Shown: one piece after another, positions 37,012 through 48,122 of the stretch
Position numbering within the stretch: the first letter of the stretch is position 1
How the letters are laid out: the number at the start of each line of letters is the position of its first letter
Notes under the pieces: generated by a model
What the model was told of the DNA's origin: nothing
Databases searched by the model: none
What the model saw: the letters and a program-made list of their open reading frames with translations, nothing else
Made by a program: the position numbers and the translations under genes
Assembly (NCBI GenBank): GCA_029844215.1
Contig: CM056718.1
Location: forward strand, 165,033,396-165,097,395
DNA length: 64,000 nucleotides
Direction of reading: 5' to 3'
Source: Przewalskia tangutica
Taxonomy: Eukaryota; Streptophyta; Magnoliopsida; Solanales; Solanaceae

Positions 37012-38392
37012 TGATCGGTGTATTTTATATACACCTTTTGAGTCTGTTTTAGTTAGTCTTTTGTCCCATTTTGCACATATAAGTGTCGTATTAGGATAAT
37101 TTTTCTTTCTATTGAGTCAAAGTGGTTGAAATGGCCAAATGGCGGAAAAGGAGCAAAAAGAGGGCAAAAGAGGAGATGTCAGAGCTGAAAACAGAGAAAG
37201 TGGCGAACGAGGCTAAAATCCAAACCAGCATGGCCTCCTGCAGACAGCGAGGGCGCGGCGCCATTATTCGAAGAGCGAAGACTCGGGCCGCGGTGCCCTC
37301 GCAGCGAGATCTGCGGGCGCGCGCTAAACATCCGGAGCTACGAAGATCTGGCCGCGACGCCTCGACAGCGAGATATCGGGCGCGGCGCCAAAACACCCGA
37401 CGGATCGCGAGAACTTCAGGCCGGCGACGCGTAAAATTAGGTCTTTGACGGATTTTGGGCGAACTGCAGGGAAAAGAAGGAAGGCGTTTTAAACCTATAA
37501 AAGGAGAACCCTAGGCAGTTTTTGGGAGTTCCCTTTCTTGCATAACTCAAGATTTTCTTGCTAGGAGATTGGAGACCTAAACATTAGTAATTTCTTTCCT
37601 TTTTCTTTTCTTTAATTCAGTTTTTGCATGATGAACTTTGAATTAGTTCTTGTCATATTCATGGCTAGGAACTAATTCTCTTATAGGGCTTTCTATGTTG
37701 AATTTCTTGAACCTTATGTTATAAATTAATGCATGCTTATGGTTATTATTCTTATTGAGAGATCTATCCAATAATTGAGTTGAATTCTTGGTAGCTAATT
37801 GACAACTAGTTATCACTATATGATTTCTAATCGATTACAAAAGGGGATTGTGAATATCTTTGTAAGTTGGGTAGAGTCTTGAATTGGGGATGAAAATACC
37901 TCAATTAGATTTGTAAGCGTTGATGAGGCTTAACAACCCTAATTTTGCGCATTATGCGTGACGGTTAACTAGGTTTTTGTGCTTAATCCTCCTATAGCGT
38001 TACCCTTATCGTGAAAGTTAGGTAAGGAACAATCTGGGTTGAGTGTTTATATAACCTAACGGGAGTATAAAATGATTTAAATAAACTGCTTTCTCCAAAG
38101 AAGAATACCATAAGTTAATGTATTAGTAAGTAGCATAAGCGGATAGTAAGGATACATAGAAGCCCTATTCTCATCACATCTGAATTAAATCTTTATATTT
38201 AATTAGCTTTCATAACTCTTAGTTACAAACCAAACAATCAATCATTAATTCACCAAATAGATACTAGAAAATAGATAACTGATACTTGGACCCTAATCCT
38301 AGAGGACAATATTCGGTCTTATCCAAGACTATACTACTTGACACGATAACGTGCACTTGCGTTTAAAAGTGTGTGCATCTTAACGCGCATCA
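37012..38392 (+). repeat. Athila-like 5' LTR
   Basis: 1381 bp. Nearly identical to the 3' LTR in its AT-rich parts but strongly different in the GC-rich segment 37180-37440. Confidence 0.93.
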
Positions 38393-38398
38393 AGTTTT

Positions 38399-38416
38399 TG
38401 GCGCCGTTGCCGGGGA
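38399..38416 (+). other. Athila-like primer-binding site (tRNA-Asp type)
   Basis: TGGCGCCGTTGCCGGGGA, six nt after the LTR, the form expected for priming by tRNA-Asp in Athila-type elements. Confidence 0.85.
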
Positions 38417-38570
38417 TTAGGCAATAGTTCAATATCAAATTATCTATTTTTAATTTCTAATTTGGTTTTAATTTTTTTTTTTTATTTTTTATTTTTATTT
38501 TTAGTTTTTACGAAAATTCAGGTTGCCGTGATTTGGTTTCTGTTTTTGATCTATTTCAGGCAATCAGTTT

Positions 38571-40450
38571 ATGCGAAGGAGAAGAGGAGCAGACACTCTT
38601 ATTCCCTTCAATCCTGAGATTGAGAAAACCTGCAAACAGAACAGAAAGAATCAACGAATTGCAACCTTGATAGAGATGGACGGTAATCTAAACAATAACA
38701 GGATGAGAGAAGGGTTAGGTGAAAATCAATTTAACCCAGGAGATCCTCAGCAAGTGCCAATAGATGTGGAGGATAGAGTCCGAATCCAGCCAGAAAGAAG
38801 TTTGGGAGATTATGTGCTACCAAGAGTGAATGGAGCACAGACTTGCATTAGGCTCCCTGCAATAGGAGCCAACAATTTTGAGATAAAGCCGCAATTACAG
38901 GCATGGTACAAAGACACCGTGCAATTCGGAGGACTGCCATCGGAGGATCCACACATGCACATAACTAATATCTTGGAGCTATGTGCCACTTTCAGATATA
39001 ACGGCGTTACTGATGATGCCGTCAGGTTGAGGCTCTTTCCTTTCTCATTCAGGGATAGAGCAAAAGTATGGTTGAATTCCTGCGGTAGGATTCGATATTC
39101 ACATGGCACGAGCTTGCACAGAAATTTCTAGCTAAGTTCTTTCCGCCTTGTAAAGCAGCAAAATTGAGAGGGGTGTTGAATAACTTCTACCAAGCTGATG
39201 GAGAGTCCTTATATGAAGCATGGGAAAGGTTCAAGGATCTACAGAGGAAGTGTCCACACCATTGCATTGAGTTGTGGAACTTGGTCCACATCTTCTACAA
39301 CGGTGGCGAGCTGACAACCGAACCATCATAGATGCGGCGGTGGAGCATTCATGAGGAAAACAGCCCACGACGCTCATGAGTTATTAGAAGATATGACCAC
39401 TAACAACCATGTCACTGAGGAGAGGGCGACTAGTGGAAGAAGAACTGTGGGGGTCCACGAAGTAGATGCTATTGCTGCCTTGAATGCCTAAGTGGCTCTT
39501 CTAGCGAAACGATTCTGGCAGCATCTGATGTCGATGAATGTCATCTGAGATGCCCAAAAGCGCGAGATATGTGGCGGCCACATACATTTGATAGTGTCCT
39601 TCGGATCCCAACAACGTATCAATGGAAGCAGCGAGTGTCGAGCGATGAAGTAATTATCGAAGCGGCAGAACAACCCCTACTCCAACACTTATAATCCGGT
39701 GGAGAATCACCCAAATTTCTCATGGAAAGAGATCGTGGCAGCGAAACGATGCAGGGCAGCAGAACGATGCGAGACAAGAACCAATATCGAAGCGGCGAGA
39801 ATCGATATAGGGGCGATATCAAAACAGAAGATGCGAATCAACCGCCTTCACTCAAGCCTCAGCAGCGCAATGCGCGATTCAGCAAACATGACGATCTGAA
39901 AGTAGAATAAAGATTGGCAACGCCTGACGCAGCTTTTTGTGAAGCTAGAGCCTCGTTTAGAAATTTGGAAACACGAGTAGGACAGCTAGCGAAGCAGACA
40001 AACATCGAGCCACGAGGACATTGCGAAGCAATACAGAGGTAAATCAGGAAGCGATGTAAGCGATGCGATTGAAGTGGAAAGCAGTTGGAAGCGGCCACTT
40101 CCCGATGGTTGAGAAGCGAGAATTAGAAAAAGAAGGTGGCTGCCCTAGCCCGGTGATAGAAAACTCGGAGAAGGAGTATCTGAGAAAAATTCCTTTTCCC
40201 CAGAGGTTACAGAGGAAGGTGGTGGATAAACAATTCTCCAAATTTTTGGAAGTATTCAAGAAGCTGCACATCAACATACCCTTCATAGAAGCATTAGAAC
40301 AAATGCCATCCTATTTCAAGTTTATGAAGGAGATGTTGGGGAAAAGAAGAAGTTGGCGGAATATGAGGTAGTAGCACTAACAGAGGAGTGTAGTGCTATT
40401 CTGTAAAAGAAGTTGCCACCAAAGCTTAAGGACCCTGGAAGCTTCACACT
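38571..40450 (+). pseudogene. Athila-like gag, frameshifted
   Basis: The first frame (38571-39131) carries the Athila-type gag core: LPAIGANNFEIKPQLQ, GLPSEDPHMHITNILELC and LRLFPFSFRDRAKVWLNS. After a frame break the homology runs on (WHELAQKFLAKFF, YQADGESLYEAWERFKDLQ) through several frames. It ends with 40063-40371, which holds IPFPQRLQRKVVDKQFSKF and INIPFIEALEQMPSYFKFM, the gag-protease linker. Many short indels make it non-functional. Confidence 0.88.
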
Positions 40451-40534
40451 ACCTTGCACGATGGCGGGGTGACTTGCAATGAGCTACATGCGATTTGGGG
40501 CGAGTATAAATCGATGCCCTATCGGTTTTAAAGG

Positions 40535-40800
40535 TTGGAGTTGGGAGAGGCCAAACCAACCACTGTGAGTCTGCAACTAGCCGACAGGACAGTGGTTCAT
40601 CCACGAGGCAAGATTGAGGACGTGATTGTGAAGGTAGGAAATTTTTTCTTTCCTGCAGATTTCCTCATTCTTGATATGGAAGAAGATGCAGACATCCCTA
40701 TCATATTAGGAGGCCATTCCTAGCAACAGGAGAGCTTTGATTGATGTTGAAAAGGGAATTGACATTAAGGGTGGAGAATGAAGAAATGGTGTTTAAAGTG
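40535..40800 (+). pseudogene. Athila-like protease region
   Basis: Contains VSLQLADRTVVHPRGKIEDV, FPADFLILDMEEDADIPIIL and, after a break, a LIDVEKG-like stretch. This is the retropepsin part that precedes RT in complete elements. The catalytic Asp motif was not recognised. RT does not follow. Confidence 0.8.
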
Positions 40801-41219
40801 TTTAAACATGTCATCGAACCACCACATGAGTAGGTGTTTTGCAATCAACACCATCAAACCCCACGCGAGCCACTTAGGCAACCAAAGAGTGATGAGCCCA
40901 AGAAGCGGGCATGGTTTCTTTGAAATGACACTAAATGAGGTAAATGTCCGGAACTCCCTACTACCGATAATGCTAAAAGAAAAGAAGAAAAGAACGCCAA
41001 ATGTGGCGGAAATGGATTAGTTGGGGACTTAATCCACCGGGCTATTAAGTCTAAGGAACTTTGCGTCCGCTAAAAGGCGTTAAAGACACACTTGGGGAAG
41101 GAGGCAACCCAATGTTTTCAATTACGTTATTTTAATTTCTATCATTAGTTTAATTTTATTTTGTCTAAGAAACGATCTCAGTATTGGGTCTTGTTGTTTG
41201 TGTGATTGACAGTACAGAA

Positions 41220-41480
41220 ATTACACCGGGACGGCGAATGAAAGCCGGATTTCGAAAAGCGGGTAGCGCCAGCGGGAGCGGCGCGCTAAAAGATCTGAGC
41301 AGGCTCGGAAGTTTAAGGCGCGCGCCGAGGCGAGCGCGGCGACAAAATTCGAAAAAGTTGCTAAGTTTAAGCGGCGCTGCGCCAAGCGAGCGTGGGCGCG
41401 AAAATCCCGGGCGAGCGGATGAGTGGTAGCCATGGCTTAAAAGCAGGTCGCCTGGCGAAATCGAACTTAAAACGCCCAAA
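41220..41480 (+). other. GC-rich segment of the Athila-like interior
   Basis: Rich in GCGCGGCGC-like strings and resembling the GC-rich part of the LTRs. Open frames here come from base composition and have no recognisable product. Confidence 0.5.
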
Positions 41481-41939
41481 AATCGGACCTTCCCAATTCC
41501 AACTTCAAAAACCTAACCTTACCTCTCCAAAAACCCACGAAATTTCAGAAACTCTCCCACAAATCCTCCACAAATCCAACCCAACCACAACCTAAACTCT
41601 TAAATTCCCAAAAACCCCCAACTATCTCAAACAACAAAGCTCCATTCCATAGCCTCAACCCACCAATTGAAACAAGAACAAGCTTGAATCTTCTCATCAA
41701 AAGGTAATCCCTATCTTTGTTCTTGAATCCTTTCACTGAAGTCATAGGAGGTAGTAGTTGGGAAGAGTATTGTAGTTGGAGTAGTTTGGGTACTGAAAAG
41801 TTGGTTGTGAAGTTGGAGAAAAGAGTAGAAAAGGAGGTTGTGGGCATTATTGAAGTTTGGGGGTGTTGTCACTGCTAGTTGTTGAGTGTGTAGGAGACAT
41901 TTGTGCCACTAAATTGAAAGCTCCAGAAACTGTTATAAC

Positions 41940-42559
41940 CATGGCCACTAGAAAAAGAAGAGGCTCCACATCCGCTGACCCCACAATATGACGAAAGTAG
42001 GTTTGTAAGCTACGAAGCCTCTCAAAGATACAAAAAGCTTGATACCAGACCCTTAATACCAGAAAGGGGAATGGACTACCAGAGGGCGTCATTTGGAGAA
42101 GGAGATGTTTATGAGCCCATTCGGGCGATGATTGAGTTAAGGGAGTGGAGAAAATTTGTGAACCCGGAGAAGATAACACCGGCAAACACAACAACGGTGC
42201 GAGAATTTTATGCCAACTTTAGGAGAAGGTGGAAAGGGGTTGCTTTGAGGAAGCTATGTGCTGTGAGAAAATATTAATATACAATTGAAGGCAGTTGATG
42301 TTGAAGAAAGAAGTGATTGGAATCACTTTAGAACATAGTCTAAGCATTGACCACATCGATTTGGAATACCATTCTGACAAGTGAGCTACCGCGGGCCGCT
42401 TTTGAGATTGGAAGAAATGGATCGAAACCGAGCATGTGCCAATTCAACAAGTAGCGAGGCTTGGCTGTATTTTGTCAGTGCCCGCATGATTCCATCCACG
42501 CACTTCACCAGAGTGCCAGAAGATAGGATTAAATTGATTTATGGAATTATGAAGTCGAC
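41940..42559 (+). pseudogene. Athila env-like frame, 5' part
   Basis: A start MATRKRRGSTSADP (41940) is followed, after a frame break, by ESRFVSYEASQRYKKLD, MDYQRASFGEGDVYEPIR and TVREFYANFRRRWKG. After another break comes WLYFVSARMIPSTHFTRVPE, ending in IKLIYGIMKS at the insertion point. This is the third-ORF (env-like) domain found downstream of pol in Athila elements. Its role is unsettled. It is split by LTR-C and resumes at 46461. Confidence 0.78.
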
Positions 42560-45095
42560 CGTCGCCCTTTTTCTAGCCGCATTTTATAAAAATAGCGAAT
42601 CCTGCTCAAAATGCAAAGTTAGAAAATAAAAAATAAAATGTTAAATAGTTAAAAGGGGTTTTAAAAATGCTAAAAGGATGCTAAAATTGCAAAAGATGTT
42701 AAAAGTGGAAAAGAATGCTAAAATGCTAAAGGGATGCTAAAATTGCAAAAGATGTTTAAAAGCTTAAAAGGTGCTAAAGGTGCAAAATACTAAGAAGTGC
42801 TAAAAGGCTAAAGGGTTGCTAGAATGCTAAGGGGTTCGCGGAGTCGCCACCTAATTAATTGGGTGAATTAGGACACCTAAATGTTTAACTAGTTTGAAGT
42901 AAAACATTAACTCCATTTCAATGGTCTGCTAAACTTAGTGAGATTCTGGGTAAGGGTTCTTTATTAATCTAGAGGGAAGGGGTTAGGCACCCTCCAAGAT
43001 CCGCTAACTTGCGGTTGTCCTGCCAAATCTAGGGTAATTATTATATTTTTAAATGCTTGTTTTGAAAATATAAAAGATGCTAGAAAAGGTGTATTTTAAA
43101 AAAAAAAAACATTTAAGCGGAAGAGTATAAGATATACTTTCTAAAATATTTTTGCGAGGTTTACGTATGAAAGTCAAGGTCAGTTTTGAAAACTGTGCAA
43201 TTAGGATGCCTAAATACTATATTAGCTATAGGTATAATAGGAGTAAAAATGTATGCAAGTGTTCCTTTACCTAAGGAGTATATATTGCTTAGCATGCGAA
43301 TATAATATTATTGTGATAAAAGCAGTATTTTCTATTCTGTATTAATAGGAAATTGTACCACGGTTTTAAGAACATCTAGGCAAATAATATTCCCAGTTAT
43401 TATGCAAGTGTAGGGTGTTAAGTGATTTATTATAACTATTAAACAAGGCAAGGCGAGCTTTAAGGTAAATAAGTCAAACTAATTTCTAACTATTGATTCA
43501 AGGTTTAATTATTCTAAATGATAATTAATTAGCGTTAGACAAATAATTTACAATAAATAAATGAATAGGGGGGCGGGGTAGAAAATGATAAGAGGTGACT
43601 CGAAGGAATGGCGATGTCATTCGCCGGTGGCTTGGAATTTTCGAGGCGGAGATGAAGATGCACATAGGTGTAGGTCTTCGTTGGTTGTAACTCATGAGAA
43701 GTCTCGCAATGAGACTTTTCGTTTGGCTCCGATGCGTGCCATGCAAAAGAAAAGAAGATGAGGAGATAAAGATTAGTATATATCTAAATTATTTGAATCA
43801 TAAGAGAATCTACACACACATGACCTATGCTTATACGCAACCAGCACACGAAGGTATAAATCAGTCGGCACACTGAGGCCATCTACTGCGACAGTCAGCA
43901 GACTGAGCCATCAGACAATGAAATACAACACATAGAGCATGATCGCGATGTACTTGAGCATTAACAGTCCAGATGCATATAATAAGAATGGATGGCAGAA
44001 TCATAATTCCTTTTAAGCATGTGTTCTGGCGGCAAAGAACAAGAAATGCAGATAGTCAAAACAGCATAGAGTGGACAATTCAGGCAAACAAGCGGGCGTT
44101 ATTCATCCAAAGCGGAGAATCACAAGTATACGAGGATTGTGGAATGGTCATAGCTTAAAATATGAATAGAGAGGGATAAGAAAAGCGGATATCAAACATA
44201 CACACTTCCAGCTTATTTGAAAACAGTGGGTGAGCATTTTTTAGATGAACCAGGAACCAAACAAACCATCCCAAATAATGTTTAAGCTAATCAAGACCCA
44301 ATTATGTGTTGCAGGGGGGGAGATTGTGTTCACAGGGGGACTCATATAGGCTAAAACAGATTTACTAAGGTAGTGACCACAACGTTCGAGTCAAGCACAT
44401 ATATTGGTAATATAAACTCAGGTAATCTCATAGTAACGCCTAAATCATGCTGAAAGACAAACAGGGACAAGCGTCATACTGATTTGATATTACTTAATGC
44501 TAGATGGAGCTTCGATAGACATACTTAGGACATTCGCCCTGGTTTGAACAATCTACAATCCGGTCTATAAGGAAATAACATTAACTAATCCAAGCTTACA
44601 AATTTCAGACATTGGTTTAAGGAAAGACATTCAATAGCTCCACAAGACTAGCGATTACGCCGATGCAAACTTAGCTTACTCGTTAAATACCCTTTACTCT
44701 AATATGCTCACATGATATGGGAGTTGCGCCGCGATTAAAAATGCAAAGGGAATGTAATTCGACGTGACGCAGATTGGTCATAATACACTGCTAGTGCCAA
44801 CATCATTTAATGACTCAGTGACAAGATCAAAACAGCTATAAGACTTCCAAAAAAAAACACAACCAAACCAGTAGTCACATAAGCATCAGATTAATAGATT
44901 AATATTACAGCACATATCAAGCAACGTGATGGGATTAATAGACATCGATCCTAATCAATAACTTCAAATCGACACCGCTAAATAAGCTACTACATATCAA
45001 GCGTGATATGATAATGTCAACAGATGAAGTCAAGCGTGCATAACAGAAAGCATGATACATTCACACAAAGAAACGAAATTTGAAAGGGAGATGAA

Positions 45096-45152
45096 TTTAC
45101 CTTCTCCGGACAGCGAACCGAAGCCACATATCAAGTCGTCGGTCCACTCGAC
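45096..45152 (-). other. Conserved LTR block with splice-donor-like end (LTR-C)
   Basis: Reverse-strand copy of the block at 15099 and 32778. Confidence 0.5.
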
Positions 45153-45338
45153 ATGTTCTGGTTTTGCTATGCGATTGATTGGGATGAAGCCTGATTTAAA
45201 GATATTTTAACAGCCTCTATCGTAGGATCGATTGAGTTCGACCTCCTAAACAGCGGACAAGAGTACATAAGTGTGGGAGTTTGTTCTCTGAGAATCGATG
45301 CCTTTCTGAATCCCCCTCTCCTTACGCCTTTGCATGTG

Positions 45339-45346
45339 CTTATATA
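45339..45346 (-). promoter_or_regulatory. LTR-C TATA box
   Basis: TATATAAG on the minus strand followed by 'cacatgca', equivalent to the TATA boxes of LTR-A and LTR-B. Confidence 0.65.
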
Positions 45347-46460
45347 GCCATGTTTTGGGTTCCCTATTAGGTAAGTAATAAAAGGCTGATTCTGGGCTCG
45401 ATTTCGTGCTTGATTGTGAAGGATATTGTGTGCGATTTCTGCTGATTTTGAAGCAAGATTTGGGTGTTGGTTATGGTAAGGGGTGAGCTGGTCGTGTGTG
45501 CGTGGGTAAGGGAAACCCCGGATTCTCCGGCGAGAATCCAGGCATGGCGGCGATGGTTTTTCTTTAGGGTTGCTGGTTCCTTTAGGTTTTGTTCTGTCCT
45601 TTAGTTTTGGAAAGGGACGATGGGTAAAGGGGTGTTGGGCGTCTGTGGGGTTCTCGACTGAAGGTAAGGGAGGAAAGTTAAAGAAATTTGGAGTTCTTTG
45701 GTAGGCGGGTTTGGGCTTCGGGCGTGGGCTGGTAGAATGTTTTAATTAGGGGTTAATTAATTTAGGTGGGCTATTAGTGTTAGGTTAGTTTTAATTAGGT
45801 ATTAATTTTAGGCTTTTAATTAATTAGCTAGTTAATTCTAGGTAAGTGTATTATTAATTATTTAACAAATGTGATTAAATTAATTAGGTGCTTTATTATA
45901 ATTATCTAGGTGCTACATTAGTCTAATTATTTAGGTGCTTCATTAATCTAATTGTTATAATAAATAAATGCGGGCGTGCTATTTAATTAATGCTCAATAC
46001 TTTAGAATGCGGCGCTATTATTTAAAATCTTATTATTGTATTAAAATTACATTGAGTTTTAGATTAAATTATTTAAATGCTAAATGCAAGTATGATATTT
46101 AAGAATTGTTTAAAGCTTTTATAAATGCGACGCTATTAGATGCATGTATTAAAATTGATTTTAAATTACAAATGATTACTAATAAATGTGGCTATGCTAC
46201 CTGACACGACGTTATCGCTAACTTATTTATTTTATGCGTTTATTAATTAAGAATTATGACATGGCTTTAAAATTAATAAATATGGGCGCGAGACTCTAAA
46301 TGCGTAAGACGCGGTGTCATTATTAAATTAATTATTTATGCCTGTATTTAATGTTTTATTGTTGTATTTTATTATAAAAAATCCTAAAAAATTATTTTAC
46401 AAAATTAGTGTAATTTTATGGTTAATGGCTGGACGGGAGGGTCAAAATTGGGTGTCAACA

Positions 46461-46748
46461 CTGACAATTGATGTGGGGAAAGAAATAGTGCAGAGCATTG
46501 AAGAAATCAGCAGGTTGGTGACAACAGGTGGATTGGGACACGGCTCGCTTATTACCAGTCTATGCCACATGAGTGCGGTCCCACAACTACCCACAGATAC
46601 TCATGAAAGAAACCAACTGCCAGTGTCCTATGGGATAGTGCACTCTTTCCCAGACCCTAGCCCCGTGACGGACGGAGAGTACAACCAAGAAGCGGCAGCA
46701 GCAGAGGCCGCCATGGATGAAGATGAGCACGAAGCAGGGCTCATATGA
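46461..46748 (+). pseudogene. Athila env-like frame, 3' part
   Basis: Resumes with TIDVGKEIVQSIEEISR, GGLGHGSLITSLCHMSAVPQ and an acidic C-terminus (AAMDEDEHEAGLI), stop at 46748. Together with 41940-42559 this is the complete C-terminal half of the env-like protein before LTR-C inserted. Confidence 0.8.
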
Positions 46749-48082
46749 GGCAGACCCGGCCACCGGCCAACCACAAGAGCGAGAACCTTGAGCCTGATGG
46801 GGCAATTGTACCAACACGAGAGGAGATGATGCACGCTTGCAAGCGATAGTACAAGGGACAATGAAACAAGGCAACAAATCGACGAGTGAGTGCCTTGTTC
46901 AACCAACGGTCGAGGCATTATCCACCGCCACCACCACCATTTTAGCCAAAGTCCGTAAGTGTCTTTTTCTTTTATTTTCTTTGAGTCTTACACATTGGGG
47001 ACAATGTGTGATTTAAGTTTGGGGGTGTTTTATTTGTGTGTCATGTTATGTTTTGATTAAGTCTTTTTCTTTGTTTTATGTTTATTTTGAGTCACCAATT
47101 TTTTTCTTTTTGAGTCATAATTGCACATCAAAGATCATATATCTTTGTAGTTGCTAGAAACACCTAGTGAAGTAAGGTGGAATAATGTAAAGGAATTGAA
47201 GCAACTATCTAAACACGTAGGTTAGATATGCCAAAAACTCACAGAATCTGTCTATGTGGAGTTTCTTACTTGAGTTATGCATGCTAAATGATAAATGCTT
47301 ATGTTATGATTGCTTGCTATTTGAGGCGAAATAGTTAGGATATGTATGTTAGGAGATGACTCGGGCATTTCTTTGATAGCCATTCTTACCATTCTTTCTA
47401 TCTGTACTTTAAAAATATCTCTAGTCACCCATTGAGCCTAAATTTGAAACTTCTTCTTTGACACCTATGTTCCACAAATTGTACCATAAGTGCAAATATG
47501 AAATAGTGGAATCAATTGTTTTAAAAAAGAGACAAAAAGAGTGAATGAGTTTGTTTTGATAAAAAGTAATAAGAAAGAGGCAAAAGCCTAAGTTTGGGGG
47601 TGCCTATTAGTATAATACACTTCACTCTCCCAAAACAAAAGAGAGGAATGATAGAATTGAAGTGAAGGAAAGAATCAAAAGAAAAAGGGAAAAATTGAAA
47701 AGCCAAAGAGCTTATGGTACAGAAAAATAAGCCTAAATGCCTATCTTTACCAACCCCTACCTAAGCCAACATTACAACCCTCAAAGTCCTGAAGATCTCT
47801 TTTATGCATATCCAGAATTAGTGGAGAATAGCAAGTAAGCATGCCATAGGAATTCTTGAATTTATATGCATGATTTAGTATATGGACTTCCATTTAAGCA
47901 TGATAAGTATGAGTTTGTGAAATATCTAGCTCAATGTGTTGAAATTCCATGCTATATGTTCCTGCATATTATTCTGCTAACCTTCATGTTTTTCTAGTTA
48001 ACATCTATGCAGCAAAAGTGATTAATGACAGGAAGTCCTTTATTTTTCATTCTTTTGAGTCTTTTATTGTATTTCTTTCTAT
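46749..48082 (+). other. Athila-like 3' noncoding region
   Basis: Noncoding region between the env-like frame and the 3' LTR. Two extra copies of the polypurine-like string aagtttgggggt lie at 47015-47026 and 47590-47601. Confidence 0.7.
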
Positions 48083-48104
48083 CTTTGCTCGAGGGCGAGC
48101 AAAG
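48083..48104 (+). other. Perfect 9-bp hairpin before the polypurine tract
   Basis: CTTTGCTCG, loop AGGG, CGAGCAAAG. It ends 3 nt before the polypurine tract. Confidence 0.8.
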
Positions 48105-48107
48105 GTT

Positions 48108-48122
48108 AAGTTTGGGGGTATT
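48108..48122 (+). other. Athila-like polypurine tract
   Basis: AAGTTTGGGGGTATT directly before the 3' LTR (TGATCGG). It is the third copy of this string in the element. Confidence 0.8.

Larger units (their letters stand above)
42560..46460 (-). mobile_element. Solo LTR-C of the Tat-like family, minus strand
   Basis: Read on the minus strand it starts TGTTGACACCCAATTTTGAC at 46460 and ends with GAAAAAGGGCGAC at about 42560, colinear with LTR-A and LTR-B. Length is about 3.9 kb. The flanks TCGAC (42555-42559) and CTGAC (46461-46465) match at three of five positions, so the TSD is imperfect or the end is off by a base. It splits the env-like frame, which continues on both sides. Confidence 0.85.

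Noticed and set aside
37109..37448. Long open frames on both strands in GC-rich Athila LTR sequence (also 41165-41479 and 48220-48559)
   Set aside because: The GC-rich composition removes stop codons. The predicted peptides are Arg/Ala-rich without domains, and the frames are not conserved between the two LTRs.
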